Positions 9,141 to 18,041 of a stretch of DNA of 64,000 nt are shown in pieces; position 1 is the first letter of the stretch; every line of letters begins with the position of its first letter. The position numbers and the translations under genes are program-made. The notes below the pieces were generated by a model that saw only the letters and a program-made list of their open reading frames with translations, ran no database searches and was not told the DNA's origin. The DNA is from BOG-1155 sp963717985 (GTDB lineage Bacteria; Desulfobacterota; Syntrophorhabdia; Syntrophorhabdales; WCHB1-27), in contig CAVQYC010000001.1 in NCBI GenBank assembly GCA_963717985.1, positions 124,001-188,000 on the forward strand, given 5' to 3'.

Positions 9141-9272
9141 TCCCGGCCGGAGAGATTTTTGATGGATGGCGCGGAAGCCGGGGTGTCGTCCGGGCCGGAG
9201 CGTACTTGGTCCGTACGTGAGGACCCGGACACGCCCCGGCGACCGCGCCAGGCGCAAAAAGATCCCGGCCGC
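9141..9272. repeat. Intergenic hairpin element, copy 1
   Basis: A ~130-bp imperfect palindrome. The outer arms pair CGGCCGG...TTTTT...GGCGCGG with its complement near 9240-9271. An inner pair of arms CCGGGG..TCCGGG surrounds the centre GAGCGTAC/GTACGTGAGG. A clear relative lies at 13082-13210. Both copies lie between genes. It is probably a REP/ROD-like repetitive element that could also act as a transcript-end structure. Confidence 0.75.
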
Positions 9273-9317
9273 CTATCCCGTACTTGCAAATATGACCGGA
9301 TATTCATAAGATATTCT

Positions 9318-10103
9318 ATGGACCCCCTACTCGAATTCGCCATAGACCTGGCTTTTGAGTCCGGCAGAATACAGAAAAAGCGTTACCAAGAGAGCCACTC
9401 GATCTTCCACAAGGGTGAGATCAACATCGTTACCGACGTGGACCTGGAATGCCAGGAGCGGATCATGAGCCTCATTGCCGCGCGCTTTCCGGACGACCAT
9501 ATCATCGCCGAGGAAAAGGACAATGTGTTCGAGGGGCGCAGGAACAGGTGGATTATCGATCCCATCGACGGGACGACAAACTACGCTCACGGTTACCCCT
9601 TCTTTTGCACGTCCGTGGCCTATGAGGTGGAAGGGCAGGTAGTCTGCGGCGTTGTCTACAACCCCATATTCGACGAGCTGTTTTTCGCAAGAGCCGGTGA
9701 GGGGTCTTATTTGAACGGACAAAGGCTCCGGGTGTCAGGAGTCGGCGACCTAAAGCAATCCCTGATCGTCACGGGCTTTCCTTACGACCTCGCGACGAAT
9801 AGCGCGAACAACATAGACCATTTCGTCTCTTTTCTCTACGAGGCACAGGCAGTGAGGCGGGATGGGTCTGCGGCGCTCAACCTTTCTTATGTGGCCGCCG
9901 GCCGGTTCGACGGGTTCTGGGAATTAAAGCTAAGCTCGTGGGATACGGCGGCGGGCGCGCTTATACTGACGGAGGCGGGCGGCAGGGTCACCGATTTTGC
10001 AGGAAGACCGTTCGACATATACGCCGGGCAGATAGTTGCATCCAACGACCTGATCCATAAGGATATGCTGCGGGTTCTCCGGGATGGGCACGGACATCCA
10101 TAG
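9318..10103 (+). CDS. suhB: Inositol monophosphatase family phosphatase (SuhB-like)
   Basis: A 261-residue Mg-dependent phosphatase. The metal ligands are clear: the Glu pair at about 65-66 (IIAEEKDN), the signature WIIDPIDGTTNYAHG with Asp81 and Asp84, and the late WDTAAGALILTEAGG motif. The family dephosphorylates myo-inositol 1-phosphate and related sugars; SuhB also binds RNA polymerase in some bacteria. The ATG at 9318 matches the family N-terminus, although no strong ribosome site is present. A longer in-frame start at 9159 would run through the hairpin element and is rejected. Substrate undetermined. Confidence 0.88.
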   Translation: MDPLLEFAIDLAFESGRIQKKRYQESHSIFHKGEINIVTDVDLECQERIMSLIAARFPDDHIIAEEKDNVFEGRRNRWIIDPIDGTTNYAHGYPFFCTSVAYEVEGQVVCGVVYNPIFDELFFARAGEGSYLNGQRLRVSGVGDLKQSLIVTGFPYDLATNSANNIDHFVSFLYEAQAVRRDGSAALNLSYVAAGRFDGFWELKLSSWDTAAGALILTEAGGRVTDFAGRPFDIYAGQIVASNDLIHKDMLRVLRDGHGHP

Positions 10104-10167
10104 ACGCACGTGAGATCGGGCGTGCTGCCCGGCGGAGTTCGATATATTTTTCGCAAGTGTCGGGGCA

Positions 10168-11055
10168 ATGAAGAAAGGCAAAACCTTAGATAAGAAGCTT
10201 GGTGAATGCGAGATCCAGCTTGAGGATGCCAGGGGCCTGGCATCCACCAGGGAGAAACTCCTCCTTGCCAACGTCAAAGAGCTGAACGAGGTTTACGGCA
10301 CTTTGAGCGAAAAAATGCGGGAGATAGAGGAAAGGGATGCGAGGATCAGAAACCTCGACGAAGTGCTGACCCGCGCCAACCGACTCTCCGCCCTCGGTGA
10401 GCTCGCGGCCTCTATCGGGCACGAAATAAAGAACCCCCTTATCTCCATCCAGGGCTTTGCGAAACGGATCGAGGGCGCCTCCGATCCGGAGAAGATACGG
10501 GACTATGCGGGCTTCATCGAAAAGGAGTCGCAGAGGCTGTCGGCCGTGTTGGTACGGCTGCTCGATTTTTCCCATATGTCGGAGCCGGAAAAGGAGCGCC
10601 TCGACCTGAACGGCATCGTAGACGATACGATTCTCTTCACCGAACACCATCTGACCAGGTTCAAGCATATCGACCTTACCCTGGAAAAAGAGGAGAACTT
10701 GCCGCCGATCTATGCGGACAAGATCCATTTGCAGCAGGCTTTGCTCAATATCATGATGAACGCGGCCCAGGCCATGCCGGAGGGAGGACCGCTCATCATA
10801 CGCACCGGGGTAAGGCCTCCCGATTATGTCTGGCTCTCCGTGACGGATAAGGGCACGGGCATAGAGCCCGAAAACCTCGAGAAGATTTTTGATCCTTTCT
10901 TCACCACAAAGGAAAGGGGGGATGGAACGGGTCTGGGGCTTTCCCTTACGAAGAAACTGGTGGAAGCGAACAAGGGCAGGATCGAGGTGGAGAGCGTCAA
11001 AGGCCAGGGCAGCACATTCCGTATTCTCCTTCCCCTTGCGACCGGGACTACATGA
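10168..11055 (+). CDS. Soluble sensor histidine kinase (NtrB-like)
   Basis: The 295-residue protein has no membrane segment. Residues 1-70 are a charged coiled coil. A HisKA dimerisation domain follows with the phosphoacceptor His85 in SIGHEIKNPL, then a HATPase_c domain with the N box (NIMMNAAQAMPEGG), G1 (VTDKGTGI) and G2 (GDGTGLGLSLTKKLVE). It would autophosphorylate and pass phosphate to a response regulator that is not adjacent; no receiver gene lies within 30 kb. The signal is probably sensed through the coiled coil or a partner protein. Confidence 0.87.
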   Translation: MKKGKTLDKKLGECEIQLEDARGLASTREKLLLANVKELNEVYGTLSEKMREIEERDARIRNLDEVLTRANRLSALGELAASIGHEIKNPLISIQGFAKRIEGASDPEKIRDYAGFIEKESQRLSAVLVRLLDFSHMSEPEKERLDLNGIVDDTILFTEHHLTRFKHIDLTLEKEENLPPIYADKIHLQQALLNIMMNAAQAMPEGGPLIIRTGVRPPDYVWLSVTDKGTGIEPENLEKIFDPFFTTKERGDGTGLGLSLTKKLVEANKGRIEVESVKGQGSTFRILLPLATGTT

Positions 11056-11179
11056 GTTGTTTTTGCGCCTTCCCGGCACCTTATGCCGGCCGGGGCCTCA
11101 TGCTTTCTAGCCCGGTGCCACTTATGCTATAATCAAGCGACGTTTCTGACCGTGATAGGTCACATTAGGGTGTCGAACA

Positions 11180-11704
11180 ATGAAATTTAGCGTCTTCGAA
11201 ACGGATATCGGGGTGTTTGCGCTTTTTGTCAGGGAAAACCACCTGTGGCGGCTCGACTTGGTTGCCTCCGGTGAGGCCGACGTGCGGAAACAGGTGAGGG
11301 CCGAATTTCCGGACGCGGTGGAGCAACCCCTTGTTTTCGAAGCTGCCAGCCGCCTCCTGCGCCGTTATCTCAGGGGCGAGCGCGTGGAGTTCGATATCCC
11401 CGTCGATCTCCACGGGTTGAAGACATTCACGAGCCGGGTGCTCACGGAAATCAGGCATATCCCCTATGGCGGGCTCGCGTCATACGGAACGATCGCCCGG
11501 CGTCTGGGCTACCCTAACGCCGCGAGGGCAGTGGGCCAGGCGCTCGCGAGGAACCCCATCCCCGTTGTCATTCCCTGTCATCGCATCATCAGGGGCGACG
11601 GCTCCCTCGGCGGCTTCGGCCTGGGGCTTGACATGAAGGTGAAACTCCTGTCGATAGAGGGTGTGGACGCTCGTAAGGAGTGGAAACCGGCGGCTTTCCT
11701 TTAG
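11180..11704 (+). CDS. ogt: Methylated-DNA--protein-cysteine methyltransferase
   Basis: A suicide repair enzyme that takes alkyl groups from O6-alkylguanine. The active site IPCHR is at residues 131-135 with acceptor Cys133, preceded by the helix-turn-helix recognition region GGLASYGTIARRLGYPNAARAVGQA containing the arginine finger. The length (174 residues) matches Ogt/MGMT. The gene is monocistronic or leads into the NusG-like gene 28 bases downstream. A TATAAT at 11128-11133 may be its -10 box, but no good -35 is visible. Confidence 0.92.
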   Translation: MKFSVFETDIGVFALFVRENHLWRLDLVASGEADVRKQVRAEFPDAVEQPLVFEAASRLLRRYLRGERVEFDIPVDLHGLKTFTSRVLTEIRHIPYGGLASYGTIARRLGYPNAARAVGQALARNPIPVVIPCHRIIRGDGSLGGFGLGLDMKVKLLSIEGVDARKEWKPAAFL

Positions 11705-11731
11705 TACATAGAACCACTAAAAGGTTGGTAC

Positions 11732-12226
11732 ATGAGAGAATGGTTTGTGGTTAACACGAAGCCCAAGAACGAGAACCGCGCATCCCATAACCTTTCCAGC
11801 GGCGGCTACGAAGTGCTGAATCCGAAGCTCAAGGTGAGGAAGTACCGGGACGGCCGCTTCGCGGAGATCGTCGAGGCAATGTTCCCCAACTACATATTTG
11901 CGAAATTCCACGCCATAGACGACTATCACATGGTGAAATACGCGAGGGGCGTGAACAAGATCATCACTTTCGGCGGAAAGATGATCCCCCTCCAGGAAGA
12001 CTTCATCGACTTCATCAGGGGCAAGCTCGTGAACGGCGTGGCGCATATCGACAAGAAGCGGTTCAAGAAAGGGGAGAAAGTCTTTATCAAGGACGGGCCT
12101 TTTAAAGGACTCGGCGGGATCTTCGAAAGAGATCTCGAAGGAGAAGAAAGGGCTATGATCCTTCTCGAAGGCATCAATTTCTATGCGAAAATGGTGATAG
12201 ACAGCGACCTGATCGCGGCCCCGTGA
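11732..12226 (+). CDS. NusG/RfaH-like transcription factor
   Basis: The 164-residue protein starts MREWFVVNTKPKNENRASHNL, the NGN-domain opening of NusG paralogues such as RfaH, UpxY or LoaP. A C-terminal KOW domain follows (KKGEKVFIKDGPFKGLGGIFERD, about 112-134). It would bind RNA polymerase and suppress pausing or termination on particular long operons, often surface-polysaccharide ones. No such operon lies nearby, and the housekeeping nusG is usually beside rpl genes, so this is most likely a specialised paralogue. RfaH-like is preferred over NusG, without certainty. Confidence 0.82.
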   Translation: MREWFVVNTKPKNENRASHNLSSGGYEVLNPKLKVRKYRDGRFAEIVEAMFPNYIFAKFHAIDDYHMVKYARGVNKIITFGGKMIPLQEDFIDFIRGKLVNGVAHIDKKRFKKGEKVFIKDGPFKGLGGIFERDLEGEERAMILLEGINFYAKMVIDSDLIAAP

Positions 12227-12251
12227 CAATTTTAAAAGAAGGGAGGTTCTC

Positions 12252-13055
12252 ATGAGCATTGTGAGGGGAGGGTTTGTCGTCTTTGCGATAGTGCTCGCTT
12301 TTGCCGTGCCGGGACATGCATTTAAAGAGGATAGTCAAAGCTGCGCTAAATGCCACACGCTCTCGGAAAAGGAGGCGGCGGGTATTCTGGAGAAGATGAA
12401 GATGCCGGCCGGCAAAATACTGAGTATCGGGATGGGTCCCGTACAGGGGTTATGGGAGGTAGATGTCGAAAATCGGGGCCGCCGTTTCATCGTCTACATG
12501 GATTTCGCGAAGAAATTCATTACCCCGGGACCCTTTGTCGACTACGCCGCCTGGAAAGACATCACCAAAGAGAAGACTGATGCGCTCAACAAGGACAGAT
12601 CGGTCAGCGTGCAGGGGCTCTCCCTTCAGAATGCGCTGATCATCGGCAAGGCCGATGCCGCAGCAAGGGTTATCGTTTTCACCGACCCTGCCTGCACGTA
12701 CTGCGCCAAGCTCCACGGGGAAATGAAGACCGTTGCCGCAAAACGGCCTGATATTGCCTTCTATCTGAAGGTATTCACCATGGTGAGCCGCGACCCGACG
12801 GTGGCGAAGAGTATCGTCTGCAGTAAGTCCCTCGCCATGCTCGAAGACGCATTTACAAGAAAACCGGTGCCGGAACAGGACTGCGCGTCGAAAGAAATAG
12901 ATAACAACATGGCATTTGCGGATGAGCACGGTATCAATGCAGCGCCCGCCTTGATCTTTCCGGACGGCACGCTGCAACTGGGTTACTCGGACGCGGCCAA
13001 CCTGGAAAAAAAGATCGATGAGGCGATGAAGAACCAAAAGAAAAAGACTCCTTGA
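12252..13055 (+). CDS. DsbC-like periplasmic thiol-disulfide protein with CxxCH motif
   Basis: A secreted protein of 267 residues with an N-terminal signal peptide ending near GHA (residues 21-23). A CAKCH motif at 31-35 looks like a c-type haem attachment site. The C-terminal part is thioredoxin-like with FTDPACTYCAKLH; Cys148 and Cys151 form the CxxC, and the cis-Pro region is INAAPALIFPDG. This is the DsbC/DsbG isomerase layout, usually dimeric in the periplasm. The single CxxCH may bind haem or may be a structural or redox pair. GGGAGG at 12240-12245 serves the ATG. Confidence 0.8.
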   Translation: MSIVRGGFVVFAIVLAFAVPGHAFKEDSQSCAKCHTLSEKEAAGILEKMKMPAGKILSIGMGPVQGLWEVDVENRGRRFIVYMDFAKKFITPGPFVDYAAWKDITKEKTDALNKDRSVSVQGLSLQNALIIGKADAAARVIVFTDPACTYCAKLHGEMKTVAAKRPDIAFYLKVFTMVSRDPTVAKSIVCSKSLAMLEDAFTRKPVPEQDCASKEIDNNMAFADEHGINAAPALIFPDGTLQLGYSDAANLEKKIDEAMKNQKKKTP

Positions 13056-13081
13056 GCAGAGGCCAAAGGAAGACCATATTT

Positions 13082-13210
13082 TCCGGCCGAGGCAATTTTT
13101 GATGCATGGCGCGAAATCAAGGGGCCGCCGACCGGAGCGTACTTTTTCGTACGTGAGGATCGGCGGCCACGAAGATGACAAAGCCAGGCGCAAAAAGTGC
13201 CTCGGCCGGA
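13082..13210. repeat. Intergenic hairpin element, copy 2
   Basis: A 129-bp palindromic element whose ends are near-perfect complements (TCCGGCCGAGGCA at the left, the complement of TGCCTCGGCCGGA at the right). It shares with 9141-9272 the TTTTTGATG.ATGGCGCG block, the centre GAGCGTACTT...GTACGTGAGGA and the GCCAGGCGCAAAAAG block. It lies between the DsbC-like gene and rpsT. Confidence 0.78.
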
Positions 13211-13277
13211 CGTAATCATTGACGGCTAAGGCATATGCATGTTATAGTGATTTAACACCATTACGGGAGGAGACAGG

Positions 13278-13550
13278 TTGAGGAAAAACAAATCCGCAAT
13301 AAAGAGGACGCTGCAGGCGGAAAAAAGGCGTCTACGGAATTCCCACGTAAAATCCACTATGAAGACGTATATAAAGAAGGCCTTGTTTGCCATCAACGAG
13401 AAGGATAACACACACGTTGAGGCTGCAACCAAGACCGCCATCGCCTACCTCGATAAGGCTTCATCCAAAGGCGTGATCCACCGGAACCAGGCTGCTCGTA
13501 GGATTTCCAGGCTGGCCAAGAAGGCCCATAGGGCCCTTGCGGAAGCTTAA
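13278..13550 (+). CDS. rpsT: Ribosomal protein S20
   Basis: A highly basic 90-residue protein with the S20 signature (KNKSAIKRTLQAEKRRLRN near the start and the KGVIHRNQAARRISRLAKKA helix at the end). It binds 16S rRNA early in small-subunit assembly. The start is TTG with GGGAGGAG just upstream; rpsT often uses a non-ATG start, and this limits translation in other bacteria. It is a single gene followed by a hairpin terminator, and it converges with the pentapeptide gene. Confidence 0.95.
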   Translation: MRKNKSAIKRTLQAEKRRLRNSHVKSTMKTYIKKALFAINEKDNTHVEAATKTAIAYLDKASSKGVIHRNQAARRISRLAKKAHRALAEA

Positions 13551-13556
13551 CTTTAT

Positions 13557-14045
13557 TCAATGAGAAGGTGGTGGGGATGGCGCAACGCCTTCCCCATTTT
13601 GCTCATGCGCCACGACGCACACGCCCACCGAGCCGGGCTCGCATGTTTTCCCATCCAGCCATAAGACAGCGGAGAGATCGGCCCTATCCAGGAGCGTTTT
13701 ATACAGTTTGGCCTCAAGCAGCCGGGCGCCGGACAGATTGGCGCCGGTAAGGTTCGCCATATAGAGTTTTGCCCCGGTGAGATCGGCGCCCGAGAGGTTT
13801 GCCCCGGAGAGGTTTGCCTGGCCAAGCTGCACCCCTGCCAGTTTTGCCCGTCGGAGGTTCGCCTTACTCAGATCGGCATAGGCGAGGTTCATGCCGGTCA
13901 GGTTCGCATCGCTCAAATCGCAGCCTGGACACCGGTATGTAGCCTTGACCCTCGCCATGTCGGCCTGCTCAAAGGCGTGTAAGGCGCCGGACACCAGGCA
14001 GAATGCGAGAAGGACACATGAAAGGACGCGGCAACTCGGAATCAT
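13557..14045 (-). CDS. Secreted pentapeptide-repeat protein
   Basis: About 162 residues. An N-terminal signal peptide (MIPSCRVLSCVLLAFCLVSGALHA) is followed by a CPGC pair and then about 12 tandem A(D/N)LxX pentapeptides (for example LSDANLTGMNLAYADLSKA). Such repeats form a right-handed beta-helix; cytosolic members can mimic DNA, but a periplasmic one has no set role. The start at 14045 overlaps the radical SAM stop by four bases (ATGA), so this is the last gene of the long dcw transcript. The extreme C-terminus (proline- and serine-rich) is read through the rpsT terminator sequence. Confidence 0.8.
   Translation of the reverse strand: MIPSCRVLSCVLLAFCLVSGALHAFEQADMARVKATYRCPGCDLSDANLTGMNLAYADLSKANLRRAKLAGVQLGQANLSGANLSGADLTGAKLYMANLTGANLSGARLLEAKLYKTLLDRADLSAVLWLDGKTCEPGSVGVCVVAHEQNGEGVAPSPPPSH
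13573..13600 (+). terminator. Intrinsic terminator of rpsT
   Basis: GGGGA-T-GGCG (13573-13582) pairs with CGCC-T-TCCCC (13586-13595) across a CAA loop, followed by ATTTT. It starts 22 bases after the rpsT stop and lies within the 3' end of the convergent pentapeptide gene. Confidence 0.75.
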
Positions 14046-15658
14046 GGGGACAAATCCGGCCTGCCGGCGCGTAAGCAAGAGCTAGCCTTCCGGCGGAGGC
14101 TCTCCTTTTCCGTCCTCCCGCCGATGAAGTCCCAGGGGAACAGCTCATCCGCCCGCCTTTCTCGTGTTGCGTAGAAATCAAGACTGAGAGGACTTTCTCT
14201 CATGATGGGGGCGAGGGTCTCCCCGTTCGCAAACCGCACGATAACGTCCTTGAGCCTTCTATCTCCCCGGGCAAATACCGCCTGGAGAAAACTGTACTTA
14301 ATCGATTCATGGGTGAAATGCGTGTTTGCAACTTTTCCGAGCCCCCTCTTGAGGATGGACATCTTTTCCTTCAGCCCCTTCATCTCATCCATGGCGAGCC
14401 ACTGAAAAGGGGTAGTGGCCTTGGGCACGAAGGGGCTCGCATGGACCGTGACAGTGCCGATCCTGCCTTTCTTGCTGCCTTTCTTGACAAGGAGGTGGAG
14501 GATATGTTTCACGAGGTCTACTATGGCATCCACGTCCTCCCGGCGCTCATCCGGCAGACCGACCATAAAGTAGAACTTAAAGTGGAAGGACGCCATTTCG
14601 GCTATCGCCTCGACCCGGTCAGCGATATCCGCATCCGACACGGGTTTGCCGATACACCTCCTAAGGCGTTCACTCCCCGCTTCAATGCCGAAGGTGAGCG
14701 TCCTGATCGTGGTCTTGATCATGTCGATCACTTCAAGGGGTACCTCGTCGAGCCGGAGCGAGGGGAGGTGGACCTTGACCCCCATCTCGTCGAACCTCCT
14801 GATGATCTCGGGAAGCCGCGGGTGAAAAGAGACACCCCCGCCGATGATGCCCACGTCCGTCACCTCGCCGCCTATATGATCAAGTCTGTCGGAGATGAAG
14901 GGGTAGATGTTGCCGGCGAGGCAGAAAGCGCACGCGGAAGGGCAGCCTCTGGTGCCTTCCACGAGCAGCATGTCCGCGAATTCCGTGTCGGGCGACATTA
15001 TAGCCGAAGTCGCGAGGTCTCTGCCCCTGTATCGCTCCACTTCCACCTGAATTGAAGGAGGCGTGAATGCCCGCACCGTACCGTCTTCCCCATAAACAAC
15101 GCCGAGATGCGCCGGGTTATAGACCCACTTCCAGGAGGAGAGCTCGTCCATCACCTCAGCCCTCTGTTTCTTCCTTACCCTGAGATACCTTTCGATAAAA
15201 GGGGGGAGGCAGGACTCTACATCCCCCATGATGAAGAGATCCACGAAAGGGCTCATCGGCTCGGGATTAGCCATGGCGCAGATACCTCCGGCCACGATAA
15301 CGGGATCGTTCCGGGATCTTTCTTTGGCCTCAAGGGGAATGGAGCTGCTTTTGAGCATGGCGATGACGTTCGCATAGTCCATTTCGAAGGAGAGGGTAAA
15401 AAAGACGACCTCGAAAGAGCTTAAGGGGCGGCCGCTCTCCATTGACAGGGGCTTCCCGCCGGGGTCGAGGAACACCCTTTCGCACACCACTTCGGGCCGG
15501 CTGTTCAGCTCGCGGTAGAGCAGGTGGACAGCCAGATTCGACATGCCGATATAGTAGGTATTCGGGTAGGCAACGCATACCGGCACCCTGTTTGTCCACT
15601 TCTTGAGGACGCACCCCCGCTCGCGGCTGAGTATCTCCTTTCTTTCCGGGCGACTCAA
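14042..15658 (-). CDS. B12-binding-type radical SAM protein
   Basis: A 538-residue protein with an N-terminal region resembling a cobalamin-binding fold (VAYPNTYYIGMSNLAVHLLY) and a radical SAM core with the cluster motif CPSACAFC in GTRGCPSACAFCLAGNIYPF. Downstream are GIIGGGVSFHPRLPEII and the TFGIEAGSERLR segment typical of the TIM barrel. The family modifies tRNA, proteins or small molecules by methyl or sulfur transfer; the substrate here is unknown. It starts four bases inside ftsZ, so it is co-expressed with cell division. Confidence 0.85.
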   Translation of the reverse strand: MSRPERKEILSRERGCVLKKWTNRVPVCVAYPNTYYIGMSNLAVHLLYRELNSRPEVVCERVFLDPGGKPLSMESGRPLSSFEVVFFTLSFEMDYANVIAMLKSSSIPLEAKERSRNDPVIVAGGICAMANPEPMSPFVDLFIMGDVESCLPPFIERYLRVRKKQRAEVMDELSSWKWVYNPAHLGVVYGEDGTVRAFTPPSIQVEVERYRGRDLATSAIMSPDTEFADMLLVEGTRGCPSACAFCLAGNIYPFISDRLDHIGGEVTDVGIIGGGVSFHPRLPEIIRRFDEMGVKVHLPSLRLDEVPLEVIDMIKTTIRTLTFGIEAGSERLRRCIGKPVSDADIADRVEAIAEMASFHFKFYFMVGLPDERREDVDAIVDLVKHILHLLVKKGSKKGRIGTVTVHASPFVPKATTPFQWLAMDEMKGLKEKMSILKRGLGKVANTHFTHESIKYSFLQAVFARGDRRLKDVIVRFANGETLAPIMRESPLSLDFYATRERRADELFPWDFIGGRTEKESLRRKASSCLRAGRPDLSP

Positions 15659-16796
15659 TCAGCCTGTTTCCTCAAAAACGTCGGGATATCATAGCGGTCG
15701 TCGTCGAGATCGAGGCTTGCCGGCTTGGGACGCACATCCCGTATCTCGACCTTCACGTTCCTTTTCATGTACGTGGGCACGCTTCTATCGTCGAAGAGTT
15801 TCTCGGTCCGCTTTTCGGGCTTCTCCTCCGATATGGCCACCTGCTCCTCGAAGCCGGTCGCGATCACCGTGATCCTTACCGATTCCTCCATGGATTCGTC
15901 GAAGACCAGACCCCAAATGACATGGGCTTCTTCATGCGCCTGCTCCTGAATAAGCGTGGACGCCTCGTTTACCTCGTGCAAGGTCATATTCGAGCTGCCC
16001 GTCACGTTGATCAGCACGCCTCTGGCGCCGTGGATCGAGATGTCTTCGAGGAGTGGGCTCGAGATCGCCTTCTGGGCCGCTTCGATGGCCCTCCTGTCGC
16101 CGGAGGACATGCCGACCCCCATGATGGCCAGCCCTTTTTCCCGCATCACCGTCTGGACGTCCTTGAAGTCGACATTCACGTAGCCATCCGATATGATCAG
16201 GTCCGATATGCTCCTCACCGCATGGAGCAGCACCTCGTCCGCCTTCACAAAGGCGTCCTTTATCGTCATATGCTTGCCGCCCACCGACAGAAGCCTCTGG
16301 TTGGGGATAGTGATCAGCGTATCGACCTGGTCTTTCAGCTTCACAAGACCGTCGTCCGCCTGGAAATTCCGCATTTTTCCTTCGAAGGCAAAGGGTTTCG
16401 TCACCACGGCGACGGTGAGGGCGCCCAATTCTTTCGATACCTCGGCAACGACGGGGGAAGCCCCGGTGCCGGTCCCGCCGCCGAGCCCGCACGTGATGAA
16501 GACCATGTCGGCCCCCTTCAGTGCTCAGCAATCTGTTCCGCGTCTTCAAGGGCCGCCTGCCTCCCGACCTCGGGGTTCGCCCCCGCGCCGAGGCCTCTCG
16601 TCAGCTTTGTGCCTATCTGGATCTTGACGGACGCCTTGTTTGCATTGAGGGATTGGATGTCGGTATTCACCGCTACGAACTCTACACCCTGGAGACCCGC
16701 CTCCACCATGTTGTTGATGGCGTTGCAGCCGCCGCCGCCGATACCCACGACCTTCAGCTTTGCTGAAAAACCGTTACTCTCATCCATATAGAACAT
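15655..16796 (-). CDS. ftsZ: Cell division GTPase FtsZ (frameshifted in this sequence)
   Basis: Tubulin-like GTPase that forms the division ring. The N-terminal frame (16796-16518) has VVGIGGGGCNAINNM and ends ...EDAEQIAEH followed by a stop. The next frame resumes MVFITCGLGGGTGTGASPVV, the tubulin signature GGGTGTG, and runs to 15655. One missing base near 16507-16514 explains it: CACTGAAG should read CACTTGAAG, restoring L-K-G-A-D-M. The tail DDRYDIPTFLRKQ is the conserved peptide that binds FtsA. GGGAGGA precedes the start. It is almost certainly functional in the real genome. Confidence 0.93.
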
Positions 16797-16807
16797 GTCG
16801 TCCTCCC

Positions 16808-18040
16808 TCAGAAGATTTCGTCGAATATCCGCTTTATTTTTCCGAACCCTTTTTCCCGCAATTTCTTGAATATCTCCCGCCTCTCGTAGCCCTTCCCTTT
16901 ACTCTCCCCGAAGCCGTGAAGAATCAGCCCGACTCCCGTCGCATATATGGGATTGTTTACCACGTCGACAAGGCCCCCGACGCCTATGGGCAGGCCCCTT
17001 CTCACGGGCAGGCTGAAGACGCTCTCCGCCAGCTCCACGATGCCTTCCAGGTTTGCGCATCCTCCCGTCATTACGACCCCTGACGCGAGGAGCTTTGCAT
17101 AACCCGATTTCTTGATCTCTCCGTCGATAAGGGACAGGATCTCCTCGACCCTTGGCTCTATGATGTCCGCAAGGGTCTTGCGCATCAATGTCCTCGGTTT
17201 TCTCCCGCCCACGCTCGGCACTTCAATGGTCTCGTTGGCGCCGATCATCTTTGAAAGGGCGCATCCGTATTTCTTTTTGATCTTTTCCGCTTCCTCGACC
17301 GGCGTGCGCAGGCCGATGGCGATGTCATTCGTGATATGGTTGCCTCCGAAGGGGAGGATGGCGGTATGCCTGATGCTGCCGTTCGCGTACACCGCGAGAT
17401 CGCTCGTCCCCCCGCCGATGTCGACCAGCGCGACCCCTATCTCCGTTTCCTCGGGAGTAAGCGTAGCCTCGGCGGAGGCAAGCTGCGCCAGGATCAGGTC
17501 CTCCACGGAAAGACCGGCCAGGTAGCAGCATTTGATAATATTCTGGGTGGCGGTGACGGAGCCGGACACGATGTGCACCTTCACCTCGAGGCGGACGCCG
17601 CTCATCCCCAGGGGATCTTTTATGCCGTCCTGGTCGTCCACGATATATTCCTGAGGTATCACGTGAATGAGATCCCGGTCGGTGGAAATGGGTATGGCTT
17701 TGGCGGCGTCGATCGCCCGGGCAATATCGTCCTTCCGCACCTCTTTGTCTCTGACGGCAACTACGCCGTTCGAGTTGAAGCTCTTGATATGGGCGCCCGC
17801 GATCCCCGCAAGACAGCCCCCTATCTTGATGCCCGCCATAAGCTCCGCTTCCTCGAGCGCCTTTTTTATGGAGGTGACCGTGCTGTCGATATTGACCACC
17901 ACCCCTTTGCGGAGGCCCGTTGACGGGTAGGAGCCTATGCCGGCGATACTCACCTTGTCGTCGACGATCTTGGCCACCACCACGCAGATCTTCGTGCTGC
18001 CCACATCGAGGCTGACGAGGAATGTCCCGTTTTCTGTCAT
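16808..18040 (-). CDS. ftsA: Cell division protein FtsA
   Basis: An actin-like ATPase of 410 residues that anchors FtsZ to the membrane. It opens VSLDVGSTKICVVVAKI (phosphate-1 loop), has the SHS2/1C domain, the VALVDIGGGTSDLAVY phosphate-2 motif, the VVMTGGCANLEGI adenosine motif, and a basic amphipathic C-terminal helix (REIFKKLREKGFGKIKRIFDEIF) that serves as the membrane anchor. It is complete, one base downstream of ftsQ and 11 bases before ftsZ. Being intact between frameshifted neighbours, it argues against decay of the operon. Confidence 0.95.
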   Translation of the reverse strand: MTENGTFLVSLDVGSTKICVVVAKIVDDKVSIAGIGSYPSTGLRKGVVVNIDSTVTSIKKALEEAELMAGIKIGGCLAGIAGAHIKSFNSNGVVAVRDKEVRKDDIARAIDAAKAIPISTDRDLIHVIPQEYIVDDQDGIKDPLGMSGVRLEVKVHIVSGSVTATQNIIKCCYLAGLSVEDLILAQLASAEATLTPEETEIGVALVDIGGGTSDLAVYANGSIRHTAILPFGGNHITNDIAIGLRTPVEEAEKIKKKYGCALSKMIGANETIEVPSVGGRKPRTLMRKTLADIIEPRVEEILSLIDGEIKKSGYAKLLASGVVMTGGCANLEGIVELAESVFSLPVRRGLPIGVGGLVDVVNNPIYATGVGLILHGFGESKGKGYERREIFKKLREKGFGKIKRIFDEIF

Positions 18041-18041
18041 G

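Noticed and set aside
9159..9317. Longer N-terminus for the inositol monophosphatase
   Set aside because: The extra residues come from the palindromic repeat element, and the family start matches MDPLLEFAIDLA at 9318.
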